Shown one piece after another: positions 42,421 through 51,330 of a stretch of 64,000 nucleotides of DNA (the stretch's first letter is position 1; each line of letters begins with the position of its first letter). The notes beneath the pieces are model-generated. The model did not search any database. It was not told where the DNA came from and saw only the letters and a list, made by a program, of their open reading frames with translations. The position numbers were made by a program, and so were the translations under genes. The stretch spans positions 124,001-188,000 of the forward strand of contig PXQV01000014.1 in assembly GCA_003021175.1 (NCBI GenBank). The letters run 5' to 3'. The DNA comes from Halobacteriales archaeon QH_7_66_36 (lineage in GTDB: Archaea; Halobacteriota; Halobacteria; Halobacteriales; Haloarculaceae).

Positions 42421-44756
42421 TCCTCGTCACCCGCCGGCTCACCGCCGTCGCTGGCAAATGAGAGACTGCTGAAGTCGACGCCGGTGTCCGCGTCGTCGCT
42501 TCGCGCGTCGGCCGCGAGCGCGCTCGCGACCTCGTCGGTCGTGTTGCCCCGGTAGTCGGCCAGCAGTCTGTCGTGTGTGCTCAACACCTCGTTCGTCTCG
42601 TCGAGCATCTCCTCCGTGGGGTCCGGCCGCGGCACCATCTCCTCTTTCTCCGGGTCGATGTCGATCTGGACGGACTCCATGTCGCGGAGATCCTCCAGCG
42701 ACCGCTCCAGTTCGTCGTTGGCGATGAGCGTCAGGATCGTCTCCTCGTCGTTCATGAACGCCTGCAGCGTCGCGGCGACCTGCGTGTACGTGTTCAGTTC
42801 GTTCTCGATGAGATACGCGAGCACGACCTTCCGGCGGTTCATCTCGCGGTCGAGTTCCGCCGGCGACCAGCCACGGTCGAACTGGATCTGCTCAATCGTG
42901 TTCGACTGGCCCATCTTCAGATACTGGTCCGTCTCGGCCTGCCACTGGTAGATGTCCTGAACGTTGATCTCGTCGTTCTCCGGGTCGTAGTGGTTGATCT
43001 CGGTGAGCGACTTGTTCCGGCGCACCTTCCGGCCCTGCACCCGCGTCTGCGTCTGGATCGAGACGAGATCCAGCGCCGTGAACATCGTCTTCGAGACGTT
43101 GATCGGGTCCGTCGTGAACCGCTTGATCACCTCGCCGACCGCGTCCGCGTGGAACGTGGTCAGCGTGGTGTGGCCGGTAGACATGACCTGAAACAGCGTC
43201 CGCCCCTCCTCGCCCCGGATCTCACCCATGACGATGTACTCCGGCCGCTGTCGGAGCGCAGCCTCCAGCAGGTCGAACTCGTCCACGTCGCCCTTGTCGT
43301 CGTCCGAGAAGGACGGCCGAGTGACGCTGGCGATCCAGTTGCGCTGTGGGAGTTCCACCTCCCGAGTGTCCTCGATGGAGACGATCTTCGCCTTCGAGGG
43401 GATGAACAGCGAGACGGCGTTCAGCGAGGTGGTCTTCCCCGAGGCGGTGCCGCCGGCGAAGATGAGCGACTTGTTGTTCTCGATACAGAGCCAGAGGAAC
43501 GCCATCTCGTCGAGCGAGAACGTGTTCCAGTTGATCAGGTCGACCGGGGTGAACGGCACGTCCTTGAACTGCCGGATGGTGTAGTTCGTCCCGTGGTCCG
43601 ACACCTCGCGCCCGAGCGTGAGCTGTGACCGGGAGCCGTCCGGCAGCGTCGCGTCCACCTGGGGCTGCCGCTTCGAGATACCTTTGCCCGACCGCTGGGC
43701 GAGTTTCACGACGAAGTCGTCCAGCTCCTCCTCGCCGTGGTAGATGTTCGTGATGATCTGCTCGTAGTCGCCGTGGTAGACGAAGACGGGCATGTGGTAG
43801 CCGTCGACGGAGATATCCTCCACGTTGATGTCGTGTTTGATGCCGTCGATCCGCTCGAAGCCAATGAAGTCCCGCTTCAGGAGATACAGCAGCTTCTCGA
43901 TCTGGTACTCGGAGAGCGTCTCGGAGTCCTCCGCGAGCAGCGCCGGCTCCGGTCGGACGGAGGCCCCCTGCAGGACGACCGATCTCTCAGAGTCGTCGGC
44001 GTCGTCGAGACCGAGTTGACTCATCACCTGATCCATCAGGCCGCTCTCGTCGGCGGTCGGGAGGGCGTCTTCCTTGGAGAGGTCGTACCGGTCGAGCAGT
44101 TCGCGCGTCTCACGCTCGATGACGCCCGCTCTGGCGTCTTCGGACCCCTCGACGACCACGTCGTCGGAGGAGTACTTGATCGCGGTCTTCAGTTTGCCGG
44201 AGAGGAACTCCCGCAGGTCCTCCTCGATGGGGTTGAGATGCGGCTCGACGAGATAGTACTTCTTCTCGTTTTCCTTCTCGGAGTGGAAGATGACGACGAA
44301 CGCGTACGGCTTGTTCACCCAGTAGCGTTCCACCTCGCGGAAGTGGCTCTTCTTCTCCTGTGGGACGGCCTTCTCCAGATCGTAACGAGAGACGACGGTG
44401 CCGGTGCCGTCGGGGTTCGAGAAGAAGGCGTCCTCGTCGAGTTCCGGGTTGACGCGAACCGTCTTGTACTCGCGGAGACCGTCGAGGAGGTCGGCGGCGC
44501 TCGCGGCCTCGGCGAGCGTCTCGTAGGTGTCGCCGTCGAACGGGAGATGCTCAGCGGCATCGAACTCGCGGTCCTCGGGGGCGTTCCCCTCGTCGTCGTG
44601 GAAGTACTCGCGTCTGTAATCCTCCCACGTGTACTCCGTGACGGAGACGCCGTCGGCCTCGTCCGCGGTGTCGGACTCGAGGTCGACCGCGTCCGCGGAG
44701 AGCAGATCGTCCTCGTCCGGATCAGGCTCTCCCGAATCCGCGTCGTCGATAGCCAT
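42417..44756 (-). CDS. pilB: type IV pilus/secretion assembly ATPase
   Basis: 779 residues (ATG 44756, MAIDDADSGEPDPDEDD). A long acidic N-terminal region (to about residue 280) precedes the secretion ATPase core: Walker A GGTASGKT (435-442), Asp box VSIEDTREVELPQRNW, Walker B region LRQRPEYIVMGEIRGEEGRT (501-520) and His box STGHTTLTTFHADA (526-539). It hydrolyses ATP to drive pilus assembly. First gene of the seven-gene operon. A TATA-like ctatatg at 44798-44804 lies upstream. The longer frame to 44918 covers the convergent spacer and is not used. Confidence 0.95.
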   Translation of the reverse strand: MAIDDADSGEPDPDEDDLLSADAVDLESDTADEADGVSVTEYTWEDYRREYFHDDEGNAPEDREFDAAEHLPFDGDTYETLAEAASAADLLDGLREYKTVRVNPELDEDAFFSNPDGTGTVVSRYDLEKAVPQEKKSHFREVERYWVNKPYAFVVIFHSEKENEKKYYLVEPHLNPIEEDLREFLSGKLKTAIKYSSDDVVVEGSEDARAGVIERETRELLDRYDLSKEDALPTADESGLMDQVMSQLGLDDADDSERSVVLQGASVRPEPALLAEDSETLSEYQIEKLLYLLKRDFIGFERIDGIKHDINVEDISVDGYHMPVFVYHGDYEQIITNIYHGEEELDDFVVKLAQRSGKGISKRQPQVDATLPDGSRSQLTLGREVSDHGTNYTIRQFKDVPFTPVDLINWNTFSLDEMAFLWLCIENNKSLIFAGGTASGKTTSLNAVSLFIPSKAKIVSIEDTREVELPQRNWIASVTRPSFSDDDKGDVDEFDLLEAALRQRPEYIVMGEIRGEEGRTLFQVMSTGHTTLTTFHADAVGEVIKRFTTDPINVSKTMFTALDLVSIQTQTRVQGRKVRRNKSLTEINHYDPENDEINVQDIYQWQAETDQYLKMGQSNTIEQIQFDRGWSPAELDREMNRRKVVLAYLIENELNTYTQVAATLQAFMNDEETILTLIANDELERSLEDLRDMESVQIDIDPEKEEMVPRPDPTEEMLDETNEVLSTHDRLLADYRGNTTDEVASALAADARSDDADTGVDFSSLSFASDGGEPAGDEE

Positions 44757-44832
44757 TAAGACACGCTTGCATATGCGCAAAAAAAGCACTTGCGCACAAC
44801 ATATAGCCGAGACGGTACTTTTATTAGGAGAT

Positions 44833-45999
44833 TTAGTCGATGAACCGTTCGATCCGGTCCATCGCAGTCCGGAGATCATCCAGCGAGGACGCGTACGACA
44901 TCCGGAGATGACCGTCACCGCCGGCCCCGAAGGCGTCGCCCGGCACGACGGCGACCTGTTCGGCCTGTAGGAGGTCTTCCGCGAACGCGTTCGCGTCCCC
45001 GCCGGGTGCCTCGGGGAACACGTAGAACGCGCCGGTCGCCTCGAAGCAGTCGATCCCCATCTCGTCGAGTCGCGAGAGCACGAAGTTGCGTCGGCGGTCG
45101 TACTGCGTGCGCATCTCCGCCACGTCGGACCCGCAGTTGTCCAGCGCCTCGATGGCCGCGTACTGGGCCGTGGTCGGGGCCGACAGCATCGTGTACTGGT
45201 GGACGCGGTTCATCGACTCGACGACCCGCTCCGGAGCGAGCGCGTAGCCGAGACGGAGCCCCGTCATCGCGTACGCCTTCGAGAAGCCGTTGAACACGAC
45301 GGTTCGCTCGCGCATCCCCGGCTGGGCCGCGATGGAGACGTGCTCGCCCTCGTAGGTGAGCGCGGCGTAGATCTCGTCGGCGAGCACGCCCAAGTCGTGG
45401 TCGCGACAGAACGCCGCCACCTCGGCGACTTCGTCGGCGTCCATCGTCGCGCCGGTCGGGTTGTTCGGGTAACAGTAGACGAGCAGGTCGGCCCGCTCGG
45501 CACCGGCGGCTTCGAGCGTCTCGCGGGTGAGAACGAACTCGTCCTCGGCGCGGGTGGGGACGCGGAGCACCTCGCCGTCGGCGAACCGGACCCCCGGCTC
45601 GTAGGAGACGTATGAGGGCTGTGCGACCGCCACGGTGTCGCCGGGATCGACGAGCGCCCGGAAGGCGGCGTCGATGGCCTCGCTCGCGCCCGCCGTGACC
45701 AGTATCTCGCGTTCGGGATCGTAGTCGAGGTCGTACCGGGTGACGCGCTCGGCGATCCGCTCGCGGAGTTCGGACATGCCGCGGTTCGCCGTGTAGGAGG
45801 TTTTCCCGCGCTGGAGCGAGTCGATGGCCGCCTCCCGGGCCCGATAGGGGGCCGCGAAGTCGGGTTCGCCCACGCCCAGCGACACCACGTCGTCCATCTC
45901 CGCCGCGAGTTCGAAGAACCGACGGATGCCGGATTCTGGGACGGAGGCGACGCGTTGCGACGGGGCGAGCGGGTCCGGGCGTTCGCGCTCCCGACTCAT
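44833..45999 (-). CDS. PLP-dependent aminotransferase, class I/II
   Basis: 388 residues, fold type I. Signature segments: MDDVVSLGVGEPDFAAPYRA, TAGASEAIDAAFRALVDPGDTV, CYPNNPTGATMD, and the Schiff-base Lys in NGFSKAYAMTGLRLGYA. Resembles the aspartate/aromatic aminotransferases. The start overlaps the Lrp-like gene by 4 bases, so the two are one operon and the regulator likely controls the enzyme in response to an amino acid. Substrate is not defined by sequence. Confidence 0.94.
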   Translation of the reverse strand: MSRERERPDPLAPSQRVASVPESGIRRFFELAAEMDDVVSLGVGEPDFAAPYRAREAAIDSLQRGKTSYTANRGMSELRERIAERVTRYDLDYDPEREILVTAGASEAIDAAFRALVDPGDTVAVAQPSYVSYEPGVRFADGEVLRVPTRAEDEFVLTRETLEAAGAERADLLVYCYPNNPTGATMDADEVAEVAAFCRDHDLGVLADEIYAALTYEGEHVSIAAQPGMRERTVVFNGFSKAYAMTGLRLGYALAPERVVESMNRVHQYTMLSAPTTAQYAAIEALDNCGSDVAEMRTQYDRRRNFVLSRLDEMGIDCFEATGAFYVFPEAPGGDANAFAEDLLQAEQVAVVPGDAFGAGGDGHLRMSYASSLDDLRTAMDRIERFID

Positions 46000-46484
46000 G
46001 GCGAGTAGGCGAGTCTGTCGTCGGCCTCGCCGTCGCCGAAGCGGTGGCCCGCTCGCTTGTACGCGTCCATGATGTAGTGGGTGACCGTCTGGGTTATCTC
46101 TGGGACGGGGGCCACCTTCTCGGAGACGAACCGCGACACCTCGCCCATGGAGTCGGCCTCGACCTCCATCGCGAAGTCGTAGTCGCCGGAGACGAGCCGG
46201 AGCGAGGCCACCTCTGGGAAGCCGGCGAGTCGCTCGGCGATGTCGTCGTAGGAGGTCTCCCGGTCGAGGGTGACGTTACACTCCACGTGTGCCCGCACGG
46301 GCTCCGGCTCTCGTTTCGCCGGGTCGACGACGGCCTGATAGCCGGCGATGGTTCCGTCCGATTCGAGCGTCGCGATGGCCTCCTCGACTGCCTGCTCGCT
46401 CTCGCCGGTCATCCGGGCGAGGTCCGTGGTCGAGTAGCGGGCGTTCTCCCGCAACAGGTCGAGGAGTTCGGCGCGCTCGTCCAT
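45996..46484 (-). CDS. Lrp/AsnC-family transcriptional regulator
   Basis: 162 residues: N-terminal winged helix (ARYSTTDLARMTGESEQAVEEAIATLESDGTI, given in parts) and C-terminal RAM ligand domain (EVASLRLVSGDYDFAMEVEADS). Feast/famine regulator that forms octamers and senses amino acids. The operon with the aminotransferase suggests autoregulated control of amino-acid turnover. The C-terminus continues past the RAM domain with HYIMDAYKRAGHRFGDG. Confidence 0.94.
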   Translation of the reverse strand: MDERAELLDLLRENARYSTTDLARMTGESEQAVEEAIATLESDGTIAGYQAVVDPAKREPEPVRAHVECNVTLDRETSYDDIAERLAGFPEVASLRLVSGDYDFAMEVEADSMGEVSRFVSEKVAPVPEITQTVTHYIMDAYKRAGHRFGDGEADDRLAYSP

Positions 46485-46626
46485 ACGTTCGGGCGGGCTA
46501 CCGCGCGGTTAACGCTTGCGCCGCCGACAGACCTTGGCGGTCGACACACGCCGGTAGCATTCCTAACGTTCCCGTGCGCGACTATCTGTGATATGTTGTC
46601 GTACCTTGGCATATTATCTCACGATA

Positions 46627-46635
46627 TTCTTATTA
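46627..46635 (+). promoter_or_regulatory. TATA box of the 62-residue HTH-like gene
   Basis: ttcttatta centred 28 bases before ATG 46659 in an AT-rich patch; consistent with leaderless transcription. Confidence 0.6.
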
Positions 46636-46658
46636 CAATCGGGTATCTCTGAGCAGGT

Positions 46659-46847
46659 ATGCACCGGCACGCGCTGGAGACGGCAGTCGCCCTCTACGGG
46701 ACCGAGACGTACACAGTGTCGATGGCGGCCCAACAGGCCGGAGTCGACGAGACACGGCTGGCCGACTGTCTCGCCCGCCGCGGTATCGACACCGGCGAGC
46801 ACCGCTCGGAAGACGTGGCGGCCGCCGACCGCGCCACGGCAGACTGA
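46659..46847 (+). CDS. 62-residue HTH-like protein (DUF7317-like)
   Basis: Starts MHRHALETAVALYGTETYTV and contains SMAAQQAGVDETRLADCLARRG, a predicted helix-turn-helix, then a charged tail (IDTGEHRSEDVAAADRATAD). Pattern matches a family of small haloarchaeal proteins that I recall as DUF7317. Probably a DNA-binding or regulatory protein. A 75-base spacer separates it from the EamA-like gene downstream. Confidence 0.75.
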   Translation: MHRHALETAVALYGTETYTVSMAAQQAGVDETRLADCLARRGIDTGEHRSEDVAAADRATAD

Positions 46848-46921
46848 CCGGCGGCTCTCACCTTCCCGCTCCGTCGCCTGCGAGTCGATGCTCGTTTCAC
46901 CCCGACAGTCGTCTCTCGCAC

Positions 46922-47338
46922 ATGCGCTATCTCCCCTACGCCCTACTGGGTCTCGCCGCCTACACGTTCGTCGCCCCGCTGACGAAGTTGGCCACCCGCG
47001 ACCTCCCGAGCACGACCGTCGCGTTCGTCACGAACGGGATGCTCGCGGTCGCCGCGCTCGGTATCGTCCTCCTCACGGGCAGTGATCTCGGCCGCGCGCT
47101 CACCCATCCCGACGCGAAGTACATGCTCGTCGCCGGCGTCCTGCTCTCCGTCGGCATCATCGCCTACTACCGGGCGCTCGCGCTCGGTCCCGTCTCGGTC
47201 GTCGTCCCGGTGTTCGGCCTGTTTCTCGTCACCTCCGCGGCGGCCGGGGTGGTCCTCCTCGACGAACCCCTCACCACCCGCAAGGTGCTCGGCGTGGCGC
47301 TGGCCGTAATCGCGATATATCTCGTCGCCGGCGAGTGA
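46922..47338 (+). CDS. EamA/DMT-family half-size transporter
   Basis: 138 residues with four to five spans: MRYLPYALLGLAAYTFVAPL, MLVAGVLLSVGIIAYYRALALG and VVVPVFGLFLVTSAAAGVVLLDEPLTTRK. These match one EamA repeat, in which the VLLDEPLTTRKVLGVAL segment is the family signature. Full EamA transporters have two repeats; a single repeat must homodimerise, as in SMR proteins. Substrate unknown. Confidence 0.9.
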   Translation: MRYLPYALLGLAAYTFVAPLTKLATRDLPSTTVAFVTNGMLAVAALGIVLLTGSDLGRALTHPDAKYMLVAGVLLSVGIIAYYRALALGPVSVVVPVFGLFLVTSAAAGVVLLDEPLTTRKVLGVALAVIAIYLVAGE

Positions 47339-47405
47339 CCGACTCGGGCGCTCGGTTCACACGTGACGGGCAATCGTTATGCGGGGGGCGTCCCCACGGC
47401 CGGGT

Positions 47406-49430
47406 ATGAGTGACGACGGGACAGCGTTAGCGGAACTCGACCGAACCGTCCACGAGCCGTCGGCGGCGTTCGTCGAGTCGACGAACGTCCGCGCATTCAT
47501 GGACGAGTACGGCATCGACGACCGCGAGGAACTCATCGAGCGCACGACGACCGACATCGACGGCGAACCCGCGAGTGGCGTCGACTGGTTCTGGGGCGAA
47601 CTCCCCGACTATCTCGGGCTCGACTGGTACGAGGAGCCGGACGCGGTGCGCGACGACGCCGACGGTCCGCAGTTCACCGACTGGTATCCCGGCGGCGAAC
47701 TCAACATCGCCCACAACACCGTCGACCGGCACGCGGCCCGCGACAGCGAGCGCCGCAACAAGGTCGCCTGCATCTGGGAAGGCGAGGAGGGGACCACCCG
47801 CGACGTGACGTTCCACGAACTCCACCGGCGATCGAATCAGGTGGCGAACTACCTCGACGAGCGCGGCATCGAGAAGGGCGACACCGTCGGTCTGTACATG
47901 CCGATGGTGCCGGAGGTCATCGCCATCCTCTACGGCTGTTTCAAGATCGGTGCCGTCGCGGTGCCCATCTTCTCCGGCTTCGGCGTGGACGCGACGGCGA
48001 CCCGGATCGGGGACCCCGAAGTCGACGCGCTGTTCACCGCCGACGGCTTCTCCCGGCGCGGCTCCACGGTGACGCTGAAAGATGCCGCCGACGAGGCGCT
48101 CGACGAGGCGGCGACGCCGGTCGAGAACGTGGTCGTCTACCGGCGTTTCGACGACAGCGAGGCGTTCGAGGACGGCTCGCTTCCGATGACCGACGGCCGC
48201 GACGAGTTCTGGACCGACGCCGTGGAGACCCAAGCGGACACCTTCGAGACGGTCGCGCTGGCGTCGAGCGACGAGTCGATGCTGCTCTACTCGTCGGGGA
48301 CGACGGGCCAGCCGAAGGGCATCGTCCACACCCACGCCGGCGCGCTCGCCCAGTGTGCCAAGGAGATCCACTTCAACTTCGATCAGAGGCCAGCCGACCG
48401 GTTCTTCTGGGTGTCGGACATCGGCTGGATGATGGGGCCGTGGACGCTCATCGGCAACCACGCGTTCGGCGGCACGGTGTTCATGTACGAGGGCGCGCCC
48501 GACTACCCCCAGCCGGACCGGTTCTGGGCGATGATCGACCGTCACGACCTGACGCAGTTCGGCATCTCGCCGACGGCGATCCGCGCGCTCCGCAAGCAGG
48601 GCGACGACTGGCTGGCGGGCCACGACCTCTCGTCGCTCCGCCTCCTCGGCTCGACCGGCGAGCCGTGGGACCCCGAGTCGTGGCAGTGGTTCTACGAGAA
48701 CGTCGGCGGCGGGGAAACACCCATCGTCAACATCTCCGGCGGGACGGAGATCTGTGGCTGTTTCCTCGCGCCGCTGCCGACCCAACCCCTGAAGCCGTGT
48801 ACGCTCGGCAGTCCCGGCCTCGGCATGGACATCGACATCGTGGACGCCACGGGCGACTCCATCGCCGACACGAACGAGCGGGGGTATCTCGTCGCGCGTG
48901 CCTCCTGTCCGTCGATGACGAAGAGCCTCTGGTCGGGCGACGAACGCTATCTCGACGAGTACTGGTCGCGGTTCGACGACATCTGGGACCACGGCGACTG
49001 GGCCCAGAAGGACGAGGACGGCTTCTGGTTCCTGCACGGCCGGGCCGACGACGTGCTCAACGTCGCGGGCCGGAAGGTCGGTCCCGCCGAGGTGGAGGGC
49101 GCGGCGATGGACCACGACGCCGTGAATCAGGCCGCGGCCGTCGGCGTCCCCGACGACACCACCGGCACGGGCGTCGTCTGTTACGTCGTCGTCGAGGAGG
49201 GCGTCGATGAGACCGAGCCGCTGCGCGAGGAGGTCCGCGACGTGATCGGCGAGGAGCTGGGCAAGCCGTTCCGCCCGCGCGAGGTGCTGTTCGTCGACGA
49301 GTTCCCCAAGACGCAGTCGGGGAAGATCATCCGCCGGGCCGTACAGGCAACCTACACCGGCGAGGAGCTGGGCGACATGAGCAGCATCGAGAACCCGGGA
49401 GCACTGGACCGGCTGGCGGACGCGCGCTGA
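47406..49430 (+). CDS. AMP-forming acyl-CoA synthetase (acetate/propionate-like)
   Basis: 674-residue adenylate-forming enzyme converting a carboxylic acid plus ATP and CoA to acyl-CoA. P-loop YSSGTTGQPKGIVHTHAG, then GWMMGPWTLIGN, GSTGEPW, GGTEICG, the hinge GRADDVLNVAGRKVGP and SGKIIRRAV with the conserved C-terminal Lys. The long N-terminal region (VDWFWGELPDYLGLDWYE) is as in Acs-type enzymes, but the active-site pocket (FFWVSDIGWMMGPW) differs from classical acetyl-CoA synthetase. ATG 47406 was chosen because nine codons upstream are not family-like. Confidence 0.92.
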   Translation: MSDDGTALAELDRTVHEPSAAFVESTNVRAFMDEYGIDDREELIERTTTDIDGEPASGVDWFWGELPDYLGLDWYEEPDAVRDDADGPQFTDWYPGGELNIAHNTVDRHAARDSERRNKVACIWEGEEGTTRDVTFHELHRRSNQVANYLDERGIEKGDTVGLYMPMVPEVIAILYGCFKIGAVAVPIFSGFGVDATATRIGDPEVDALFTADGFSRRGSTVTLKDAADEALDEAATPVENVVVYRRFDDSEAFEDGSLPMTDGRDEFWTDAVETQADTFETVALASSDESMLLYSSGTTGQPKGIVHTHAGALAQCAKEIHFNFDQRPADRFFWVSDIGWMMGPWTLIGNHAFGGTVFMYEGAPDYPQPDRFWAMIDRHDLTQFGISPTAIRALRKQGDDWLAGHDLSSLRLLGSTGEPWDPESWQWFYENVGGGETPIVNISGGTEICGCFLAPLPTQPLKPCTLGSPGLGMDIDIVDATGDSIADTNERGYLVARASCPSMTKSLWSGDERYLDEYWSRFDDIWDHGDWAQKDEDGFWFLHGRADDVLNVAGRKVGPAEVEGAAMDHDAVNQAAAVGVPDDTTGTGVVCYVVVEEGVDETEPLREEVRDVIGEELGKPFRPREVLFVDEFPKTQSGKIIRRAVQATYTGEELGDMSSIENPGALDRLADAR

Positions 49431-50210
49431 TTATCGCAACGCGGCCATGTCGTCACGGTCGTGAAGCAGGCGCACGTCCGCGCCGGTCCGCCGTGCGCGA
49501 CTTTTCACCTCGCGGACGGACTCCACCGACCGGGAGAGGTCCCAGTTGAACGACGCTTGGAACTCCGCTTCGTACGCCTGCTTCCGGTGGGCCACGTCCG
49601 ACGCGAGGATGGTCTCCTCGCCTCCGAGGTCGACGTGGACGGACTGATGGCCCGGCGTGTGCCCCGGCGTCGGGAACAGCACGACGCTCCCGTCGCCGAA
49701 CACGTCGAACTCGCCGGCCACGACCGTCACGTCGAACTCGGGCGAGCGTAGCGGCATGAAGTCGCCGTCGAGATAGAAGAGGTCCTGAATCGGGACGGGC
49801 CAGAAGGCGTGGCGGAGTTCGTCGCGGCGCACCAGCACCTCGGCGTCCGGGAACAGGTCGACGTGGCCGGCGTGGTCGGAGTGGAGATGTGTCATCACGA
49901 GGTAATCCACCTCATCGGGGGTGTACCCCGCATCCGCGAGCTGTGCGCGCGGATGCATCGACTCATCGTACTCGATGTACGGGAGGAAGTCCTCCATGAA
50001 CGCCGCTCCCGTCATCCCGTAGTTCGCCGGGTCGTCGAGCAGGTCGTGGCTGAGTCCCGTGTCGACGACTACGGTTCCCTCCGGGTGGTCGACGACGTAG
50101 AACGGACAGCGCGCCTCGTACGGCTCGCCGGGGTCCTGTAGCTGGACGAGGAAGCTGTTGTCGAGACTCCAGTTCGCCGTGTTGAATGCCTGTATGCTGG
50201 TTGCTGGCAT
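49431..50210 (-). CDS. metallo-beta-lactamase-fold hydrolase (N-acyl-homoserine-lactonase-like)
   Basis: 259 residues from ATG 50210 (MPATSIQAFNTANW). Zinc site THLHSDHAGH at about residues 108-117, later TPGHTPGHQSVHV (His) and LASDVAHRKQ (Asp). This is the HxHxDH lactonase layout, with the N-terminal PFYVVDHPEGTVVVDTGLSH strand. Lactonase activity is a family guess; glyoxalase or other thiolester hydrolysis is possible. Its 3' end is next to the convergent synthetase stop; the 24 bases before the ATG at 50210 contain an alternative start at 50234. Confidence 0.9.
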   Translation of the reverse strand: MPATSIQAFNTANWSLDNSFLVQLQDPGEPYEARCPFYVVDHPEGTVVVDTGLSHDLLDDPANYGMTGAAFMEDFLPYIEYDESMHPRAQLADAGYTPDEVDYLVMTHLHSDHAGHVDLFPDAEVLVRRDELRHAFWPVPIQDLFYLDGDFMPLRSPEFDVTVVAGEFDVFGDGSVVLFPTPGHTPGHQSVHVDLGGEETILASDVAHRKQAYEAEFQASFNWDLSRSVESVREVKSRARRTGADVRLLHDRDDMAALR

Positions 50211-50381
50211 ACACCGTGGTGTCGGGGCCACCACCTAAATCTACGTGCCGGGGAGGCAGTGGCGTGCCAGCCCACGGGTACGGCTCCTCTCGTGGTGGCG
50301 ACACCCTATCGGCGAAGCGCACCGTTCCGGCGGCACGTATCCTGTGTACTCGGGTTCCCGTGCCGCTGGCAGCAACGGGGA

Positions 50382-51092
50382 CTACAGCACGGCATCGGGA
50401 TCGACGGTCACGTCCTCCGGCCCATCTCCGACGCCAAGGTCGGCAGTCGTCGTCGCGTCCGGGAGCAACGCCGTCGCTCCGGCCGCGAGCGGTGCGAGGA
50501 TACCCGCCGCGACGACGCCCGGATGGGTGAGCGGGCCGCGCACCGCCACGGTATCGTCCGTGGTGAGGTCGTGTTCGCGGGCGACCTGACGCGCAGCGCG
50601 GAGTAGCTCACCGTGACTGTACGTCCGCCCGTCGGCCGCGAGGAGCGGAGCGTCCGGGGCGACGCGGTCCGGCGGCAGCGTCGGATTCTCGCTCCACACG
50701 TCCCGTTCCCAGTAGGCGACCTCGGGGTCGTCCGGCTCCGTGCCGTAGCCGACCCGGCGCGTCTCCGGCGGAGCGTCGAACTCGTCGAGTCGCTCGGTCG
50801 GGACGACGAGCGCCTTCGTCTGCTCGTCGGCGGCCGTGTCAAATTCGACGACTGCACCGAGCAGGCCCGCGCCGAGGAAGGAGAGCACGCTCTCGGGGAT
50901 CGGGTCGCCAGCGACCCCGACGCGCATCCCGCCTCGGACGCCCTCGTTGCGGAAGAACAGGCCCGCCTTCCACGCGGTCGTGAGACAGCGCCGGTAGTCG
51001 TACTCGCGGTCCGCGGCCGCGTCGACGAGTGCGGACGCATCCGTCCGGCGGTCCCGCGCGAGCACGTCTCGCAGTGTCTCGGAAGTGGACAC
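50382..51092 (-). CDS. truncated AMP-binding-like protein
   Basis: 236 residues with only the N-terminal part of an adenylating enzyme: ETLRDVLARDRRTDASALVDA, RCLTTAWKAGLFFRNEGVRGG and the ending GVVAAGILAPLAAGATALLP. The ATP-binding loop (SSGTTG) and C-terminal motifs are absent, so no adenylation is expected. It may be a stand-alone conserved haloarchaeal relative or a decayed synthetase. The spacer at 50235-50381 and the 5' spacer to dnaJ hold no other gene. Confidence 0.8.
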   Translation of the reverse strand: MSTSETLRDVLARDRRTDASALVDAAADREYDYRRCLTTAWKAGLFFRNEGVRGGMRVGVAGDPIPESVLSFLGAGLLGAVVEFDTAADEQTKALVVPTERLDEFDAPPETRRVGYGTEPDDPEVAYWERDVWSENPTLPPDRVAPDAPLLAADGRTYSHGELLRAARQVAREHDLTTDDTVAVRGPLTHPGVVAAGILAPLAAGATALLPDATTTADLGVGDGPEDVTVDPDAVL

Positions 51093-51116
51093 GCCGGCAC
51101 TACGAACCGCGGGGCG

Positions 51117-51323
51117 AAAAGTCTGCGGAGCGTGAGTGCTGTACGGCGAGCGAAGCGAGCCGTTTCACCGCGGCGACCGGAGGGAGCCGCGGCTGCGGTT
51201 TTTGATGCAGATTTTTGTTCCGAGCGGGTTGCCGGCTCTGCCGGCAACCGGATGACGTGGCGGCGTAGCCGCCACGCGGTGCCCGCAGCGAGCGAAGCGA
51301 GCGAGGACACCCGAGGAACAAAA
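51117..51323. repeat. palindrome-rich intergenic element (family 2)
   Basis: Between the AMP-binding-like and dnaJ genes. It holds gcgagcgaagcgagc blocks, two perfect hairpins with three-base loops: 51227-51249 (arms ggttgccggc) and 51256-51276 (arms cgtggcggc), and flanking atttttgttc/ggaacaaaaa segments that form an outer inverted pair at about 51210-51320. This layout (T-rich arm, GC hairpins, A-rich arm) is repeated in spirit near 59690-59760. No ORF. Confidence 0.65.
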
Positions 51324-51330
51324 AGGTGCG

